Below, in pieces: positions 14,986-18,048 of a stretch of DNA of 18,048 bases. The first letter of the stretch is position 1; every line of letters starts with the position of its first letter. Position numbers and translations under genes: made by a program. Source of the stretch: SIG452 sp045656345 (GTDB lineage Bacteria > Bacillota > Clostridia > UMGS1840); contig JAZOQZ010000103.1 in the NCBI GenBank assembly GCA_045656345.1, forward strand, positions 1 through 18,048, given 5' to 3'. The notes beneath the pieces are model-generated. The model worked only from the letters and a program-made list of their open reading frames with translations. It had not been told where the DNA came from and ran no database searches.

Positions 14986-15543
14986 TTAAGAGTCTCCTGG
15001 GTGCGTTTCATAATAATACCAACCATCCCCTAAATCAGTTACTTTATTTCCGTATGGATGACTTGTCGGATTTCCTCTAATACAATAAAGTATCCCTGTA
15101 ACATTTCCTAAAGATGCTTGCTTGGTAAAATCAATATATTCAGCATCAAATGTATCACGGTATCCTATATCTTTAAATCCTAATCCTTTAAGAACATATT
15201 TTATAGACTCTTCCTTTTCAGTTGTTTTTTCTCATAATATCTAATTGGTCAAAGTTTTCTTGACGCCTGATACCTAAATAAAGATCGCCTTTTATAGCAC
15301 AAGTTTTCCACCCACTACCTATTTCTCTGTTTTTGCATATATTCCAATCATAACTAAAATCAGACATAGTATTTTTGATGTTTTCGAAATGCTCTTTATT
15401 TATCTCGAAAATCTCAACAATTTCATCTTGTTCCAACATATTATGATTATCAATAAAATTATTAATCCAATACCATGAGATAGTTAAACATGAAATGACT
15501 ACTAAAATCACAAGTGCAATTACCATGAGTTTTTTGTTTTCAT
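14986..15543 (-). pseudogene. Broken gene for a small membrane-anchored protein (two frameshifts)
   Basis: A single gene of about 185 residues can be rebuilt across two frameshifts, both in poly-A runs. It starts at ATG 15543 with a strong AAAGGAG seven bases upstream. One missing base in the A-runs at 15530-15540 breaks the frame just after the start; restoring it gives MKNKKLMVIALVILVVISC, a membrane anchor. One extra A in the run at 15225-15230 causes a stop at 15218-15220. Removing it joins IMRK to TTEKEES and the frame continues to TAA at 14986. The rebuilt product has an acidic segment DEIVEIFEINKEHFENI and ends DGWYYYETHPGDS. This resembles the intact neighbour at 16130-16597 (KKEIFELVNEN and NFYYYEAHF), so the two are probably paralogs. 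No function is recognised. Real decay, phase variation and assembly error are all possible. Confidence 0.7.
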
Positions 15544-15575
15544 ATTACATCTCCTTTCGCAATTTTGGACAAAGT

Positions 15576-15760
15576 TCGTGTCAAGTCAGGAGAACAGTGA
15601 ATAATAGGACCTACTACTTTTTCCTGATTTTTTCACTAGATTTTCCTTAACCACTTTTCCTTAGAACCCGCGAGAATACTGGATTTTCTCGCTCCCGATA
15701 GTATATGTAAATATTTAAAATCGGCAAACTAATCTTTTAAATTGTATGGACTTGACACGA
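15576..15760. mobile_element. MITE-like element R2 with terminal inverted repeats
   Basis: Bounded by TCGTGTCAAGTC (15576-15587) and its exact reverse complement (15749-15760). Contains two stems, GCGAGAA/TTCTCGC (15670-15676, 15686-15692) and CCGAT/ATCGG (15695-15699, 15720-15724). No coding capacity. Most of its length matches the element at 16645-16906. It follows the stop of the three-helix membrane gene (minus strand) and precedes the pseudogene start. Transposase source and target duplication were not identified. Confidence 0.65.
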
Positions 15761-15790
15761 GTAAATGCAATACCCACTGTGTTTTATATT

Positions 15791-16081
15791 TTATGCAACT
15801 TGTATTGTTATTCCAAGCAATGGTGCAAGTATCAAATAGATAGTAATAACACTCAAAATTGGCGTAAGAATAATTGCACTATATATTATAAATTTTTTAA
15901 ACTTTTCTTCCATTTTAATAAATGCAAAAATATGTAATGCAAGATAGATTATAAAACTAATTCCACATCCAAAAAAAACAAATGCACCATCACCGCCCCA
16001 AAACCACATAAACATAAAATATTCAAATAACGCAAATACAACTAACGGTATATGTAGTAAAAACATAATGGCTCTTTTCAT
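15791..16081 (-). CDS. Small three-helix membrane protein, unknown function
   Basis: I do not recognise a family. The 96-residue product is almost wholly hydrophobic, with three predicted transmembrane helices at about 4-26, 33-55 and 64-90. They are joined by a short Gly-rich loop (WGGDGA) and a charged cytoplasmic loop (KMEEKFKK). ATG at 16081 is preceded by GAGGTG at a normal distance, supporting real translation. It lies 48 nt downstream of the intact YYGFYYS protein gene and is probably co-transcribed with it. Element R2 begins about 30 nt past its stop. Codon use is strongly A/T-ending like its neighbours in this accessory part. An accessory or immunity-like partner of the adjacent secreted or anchored proteins is possible but purely a guess. 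Confidence 0.6.
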   Translation of the reverse strand: MKRAIMFLLHIPLVVFALFEYFMFMWFWGGDGAFVFFGCGISFIIYLALHIFAFIKMEEKFKKFIIYSAIILTPILSVITIYLILAPLLGITIQVA

Positions 16082-16129
16082 TTTTCCACCTCTTCCAACA
16101 GCAAATGCGGTATATAAGATTTAGATGCC

Positions 16130-16597
16130 TTAAAAATGTGCTTCATAATAATAAAAATTATCTCTTATTTTTTCTGTGTAATAATAATTATCATCATTAG
16201 AATTTTTAATTGCAAACCCTTTACCTTCAGGAATCAATTCATCTGGTGTTCGTCCGAAATTACTGCCACACCAAGCATCCCTAGGTAAATCATCTGCTGA
16301 ATAATAAAATCCATAGTAACTGGTTGCAGAGCCAATGCCTGTTCCACCACAATAAACATCAATAACATCTGTATTAGAATAAACTTCTTTTACACCTTTA
16401 ATTTTTTCTGTATCAGTAAAATCGTTTTCACTAACATCTTCTATAATTATAGAGTAATTTTCATTTACTAACTCAAAAATTTCTTTTTTTGATAAGTTAT
16501 CGCTTATCATACTATCAAACCAAATTATGAAAGATATAAAAGCAATTATTAAAATTAACACAATTGTTCCGCAACCAATTGCAATCTTTTTCTTCAT
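16130..16597 (-). CDS. Small membrane-anchored extracytoplasmic protein, unknown function
   Basis: The 155-residue product starts MKKKIAIGCGTIVLILIIAFISFIIWF, a signal-anchor helix, so the remainder is probably outside the cell. The Cys near the start is not in a lipobox context. After an acidic helix (KKEIFELVNENYSIIIEDV) comes a distinctive block, DVYCGGTGIGSATSYYGFYYSADDLP (about 81-106). A second Cys (DAWCG) and a Tyr-rich end (NYYYTEK...NFYYYEAHF) follow. The two extracellular cysteines could form a disulfide. I associate the YYGFYYS block with uncharacterised Firmicutes proteins but cannot name a domain. ATG at 16597 has GAAAGG about nine bases upstream; a longer in-frame start at 16630 lacks this. 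It lies 47 nt after the left terminus of element R3. The pseudogene at 14986-15543 looks like a diverged copy. Confidence 0.7.
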   Translation of the reverse strand: MKKKIAIGCGTIVLILIIAFISFIIWFDSMISDNLSKKEIFELVNENYSIIIEDVSENDFTDTEKIKGVKEVYSNTDVIDVYCGGTGIGSATSYYGFYYSADDLPRDAWCGSNFGRTPDELIPEGKGFAIKNSNDDNYYYTEKIRDNFYYYEAHF

Positions 16598-16644
16598 ATT
16601 TTCACACCTTTCAACATAGTTATTCAGCATTCGACATAATTTTT

Positions 16645-16906
16645 ACTCGTGTCAAGACAGGAGAACAGTGAATAATAAGAACCATCACGAAATATAACGA
16701 AATCAAAGATTTCTATATTTCGGAGAACCTTGTTATGCTAAAGCATAATATGGACCTACTATTTTCAGCCTATTTTTTTACTGTTTTTCCTTTAGCACTT
16801 TCCCTTAGAACCCGCGAGAATACTGGATTTTCTCGCATCCCGATAGTATATGTAAATATCAAAATCGGCAAACTAATCTTTTAAATTGTATAGACTTGAC
16901 ACAAGT
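16645..16906. mobile_element. MITE-like element R3 with terminal inverted repeats
   Basis: Fills most of the 315-nt gap between two minus-strand genes. Ends are ACTCGTGTCAAGAC (16645-16658) and GACTTGACACAAGT (16893-16906), inverted with 12 of 14 matches. It carries the same two stems as R1 and R2: 16814-16820 with 16830-16836, and 16840-16844 with 16864-16868. It also carries an extra internal segment with two more hairpins. No coding capacity was found. Its right end stops 6 nt from the stop codon of the gene at 16913-17311. Confidence 0.65.
16678..16750. repeat. Extra 73-nt hairpin segment inside R3
   Basis: Absent from R2 and bounded by direct repeats ATAATA (16672-16677 and 16745-16750). 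Contains a 15-bp stem with a 2-nt bulge (16688-16704 with 16708-16722) and a 7-bp stem TTATGCT/AGCATAA (16733-16739, 16742-16748). It is either an insertion with a 6-bp duplication or material lost from R2 by slippage. Confidence 0.6.
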
Positions 16907-16912
16907 AAATTC

Positions 16913-17311
16913 TCAATCCTTTATGTAATTATAACGTATATTAACATCATCAATTTTTGTTTCCTGTTTGAATATATTCACTGATGCAAGATTATTAACA
17001 TTCAATGTATTATCATCAATCCACTCCACATCAAACTCTGTATAAGTTATAAATGTATTACCAACATCTCCTGCTTTGAGTTTTTTACCATTCTTCAATA
17101 TTGATAATCTATATGTAAATTTTGATGTTGCTCCTCCGTTTGCTTCAAAAACATACGCAATATATTTTCCGTTAGGCGAAACAACCTCTTGGATAACATT
17201 AGGTTCTCCCATCAAAAAAGCCCTAAATGAATTAAGTGCAATATTACCTGAAACAATTAATCCAATTATTACCGTCAAGGCAACTGCAATTATTACAATA
17301 GCTTTTTTCAT
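16913..17311 (-). CDS. Signal-anchored small protein, tentatively DUF5412-like
   Basis: The 132-residue product begins MKKAIVIIAVALTVIIGLIVSG, a signal peptide or membrane anchor, so the rest is probably extracytoplasmic. The body contains VVSPNGKYIAYVFEANGGATSKFTYRLSILKNG (about 43-75) and VEWIDDNTLNVN (about 95-106). This is a pattern of a short beta-sandwich domain with SPNGKY and NGGAT that recalls DUF5412 proteins of Firmicutes. That assignment is from memory of the pattern and is tentative. ATG at 17311 has GAAAGGA eight bases upstream. It lies between the partial membrane-protein gene upstream and element R3, which starts 6 nt beyond its stop. No regulatory site is evident except inverted repeats at 17341-17381. 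Function unknown. Confidence 0.65.
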   Translation of the reverse strand: MKKAIVIIAVALTVIIGLIVSGNIALNSFRAFLMGEPNVIQEVVSPNGKYIAYVFEANGGATSKFTYRLSILKNGKKLKAGDVGNTFITYTEFDVEWIDDNTLNVNNLASVNIFKQETKIDDVNIRYNYIKD

Positions 17312-17340
17312 AATCTTTATCCTTTCAATATTTCCTAATT

Positions 17341-17381
17341 TATAAAGACTTTATAATCTAAATGTCAATGTTGACGTTTAG
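17341..17381. repeat. Two adjacent inverted repeats between accessory genes
   Basis: TATAAAG-A-CTTTATA (17341-17355) is a perfect 7-bp dyad. CTAAATGTCAA (17358-17368) pairs with TTGACGTTTAG (17371-17381) over 11 positions with one G-U on plus-strand RNA. They lie 14 nt beyond the stop of the upstream gene and 30 nt before the next start. They could be an operator pair or a weak terminator; there is no clean U-tail on the minus strand. Confidence 0.4.
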
Positions 17382-17394
17382 TTAAAACAAAAAA

Positions 17395-18048
17395 TTATGG
17401 TAAATTATTCTCTGTTTTAATTTTCTCTATATATTCATATATCGTATCATAATCAGCCTTGCTTCTCATACATACCCAATCCGATTTTAATTGTTTAACG
17501 TCATTTTCTTCAACATAAGGGGCAATTTTTACTAGATCAAGCTCAAACTCATTTGATAGGCTCATTGGAGCGGTTATAAAGAATATAATAAACAAGTATG
17601 TAAATGCAGTTACTATAATAAATTGAATAACACTTTTACCTGCTTTTTTCCCTTTTTGAACAAGTTCAGGAATAGTTTCAATTTTATTAGACTTTTTCTC
17701 GCATTCTAATTCTGCATTAGCTTGTTCGCTTATTTCATTCAATTTGTCATCAGAAAACTTTTTACTTTTTTTTTCAAGACGAAGAGCGGTTTTATATATC
17801 TTTAAGCCATCAGTAATTGTTTTTGTAGATAAACCGACCAAAGCACTAAAACCACTCAACAAGATAATTCTTAAAATTATATTGTCTGAATATGTCGCTG
17901 CAGACGAATATAATATATTTGATATTGTTTCAAATACTGATGTTCCAATTGTTGGTAGTACTTTTACAAACCAATCCCCAAGTTTTATAATAGCGGCTGT
18001 TATCAACGAAACGATAACACCAATCCAAATTTCTCTTTTATACTTATC
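17395..18048 (-). CDS. Membrane protein of unknown function, N-terminus cut by window edge
   Basis: The frame is open from the right edge (18048) to TAA at 17395, 218 codons, with no start needed inside; the visible part opens DKYKREIWIGVIVSLITAA. A TTG at 18006 is unlikely to be the start because the open frame continues upstream with a plausible charged N-terminus and a helix. Visible are a hydrophobic segment at about 8-23 and a second at about 59-77 (IILRIILLSGFSALVGL). A charged helical, possibly coiled-coil cytoplasmic region (about 85-133, rich in K and E) follows, then a third helix (VIQFIIVTAFTYLFIIFFITA) and a roughly 55-residue acidic tail. The family is not recognised. It is the first visible gene of the accessory minus-strand set. 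Confidence 0.65.
   Translation of the reverse strand, partial: DKYKREIWIGVIVSLITAAIIKLGDWFVKVLPTIGTSVFETISNILYSSAATYSDNIILRIILLSGFSALVGLSTKTITDGLKIYKTALRLEKKSKKFSDDKLNEISEQANAELECEKKSNKIETIPELVQKGKKAGKSVIQFIIVTAFTYLFIIFFITAPMSLSNEFELDLVKIAPYVEENDVKQLKSDWVCMRSKADYDTIYEYIEKIKTENNLP

Noticed and set aside
15746..15937. 63-codon plus-strand frame at the R2 edge
   Set aside because: No ribosome site, composition matches the reverse of the three-helix gene and repeat end.
14895..16906. Integron attC sites as the explanation for the gene-repeat array
   Set aside because: The ends do not carry GTTRRRY/RYYYAAC core sites, R2 and R3 are longer than usual attC sites, and no integrase is visible.
14895..16906. 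CRISPR array
   Set aside because: Only three long, unequal copies separated by genes; no short regular repeats or spacers.
15576..16906. R elements as intrinsic terminators or promoters
   Set aside because: The stems are not followed by a T-run on the minus strand. The TTGACA in the left termini has no -10 at 16-18 nt.

Overview
The window looks like a chromosomal segment of a low-GC Gram-positive bacterium, most likely a gut-associated member of the Clostridia (Bacillota). The evidence is strong AGGAG-type ribosome binding sites, near-consensus TTGACA/TAAAAT promoters, U-tailed intrinsic terminators, and a Firmicutes-type gene set: Mini-RNase III, an EF2568-type cysteine desulfurase with a DUF3343 partner, and a choloylglycine (bile salt) hydrolase. 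The taxon is an inference; no rRNA or tRNA gene is present to anchor it.

Bases 1-9110 are almost entirely minus-strand genes. Reading in their direction of transcription (right to left): pfkA with its own promoter and terminator; an OFA-type MFS transporter with its own promoter and terminator; a bile salt hydrolase with its own promoter; then a run of aldo/keto reductase, SGNH/GDSL hydrolase and CCA-adding enzyme, closely spaced. These are followed by a dCMP deaminase with its own promoter and by pgi, which is cut by the left edge. pfkA and pgi supply two glycolytic steps.

Bases 9049-14884 hold a divergent plus-strand block. A consensus promoter drives tex, mrnC, an unrecognised protein that looks like a degenerate sensor histidine kinase, and a TtcA-type tRNA thiolase, all tightly packed or overlapping. 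A hairpin terminator follows. Beyond it lies an overlapping pair, a DUF3343 putative S/Se carrier and a cysteine desulfurase, ending in a second terminator. Tex, MrnC and TtcA all concern RNA. TtcA, DUF3343 and the desulfurase together suggest a sulfur-transfer module.

Bases 14885-18048 are different: visibly richer in A+T, all minus-strand, with small membrane-anchored proteins of unknown function. They are separated by copies of a hairpin-rich intergenic repeat. Two copies have terminal inverted repeats (about 185 and 262 bp, MITE-like) and one is truncated. One gene here is broken by two poly-A frameshifts and appears to be a paralog of an intact neighbour. This is the accessory part of the window and holds the most unexplained structure.
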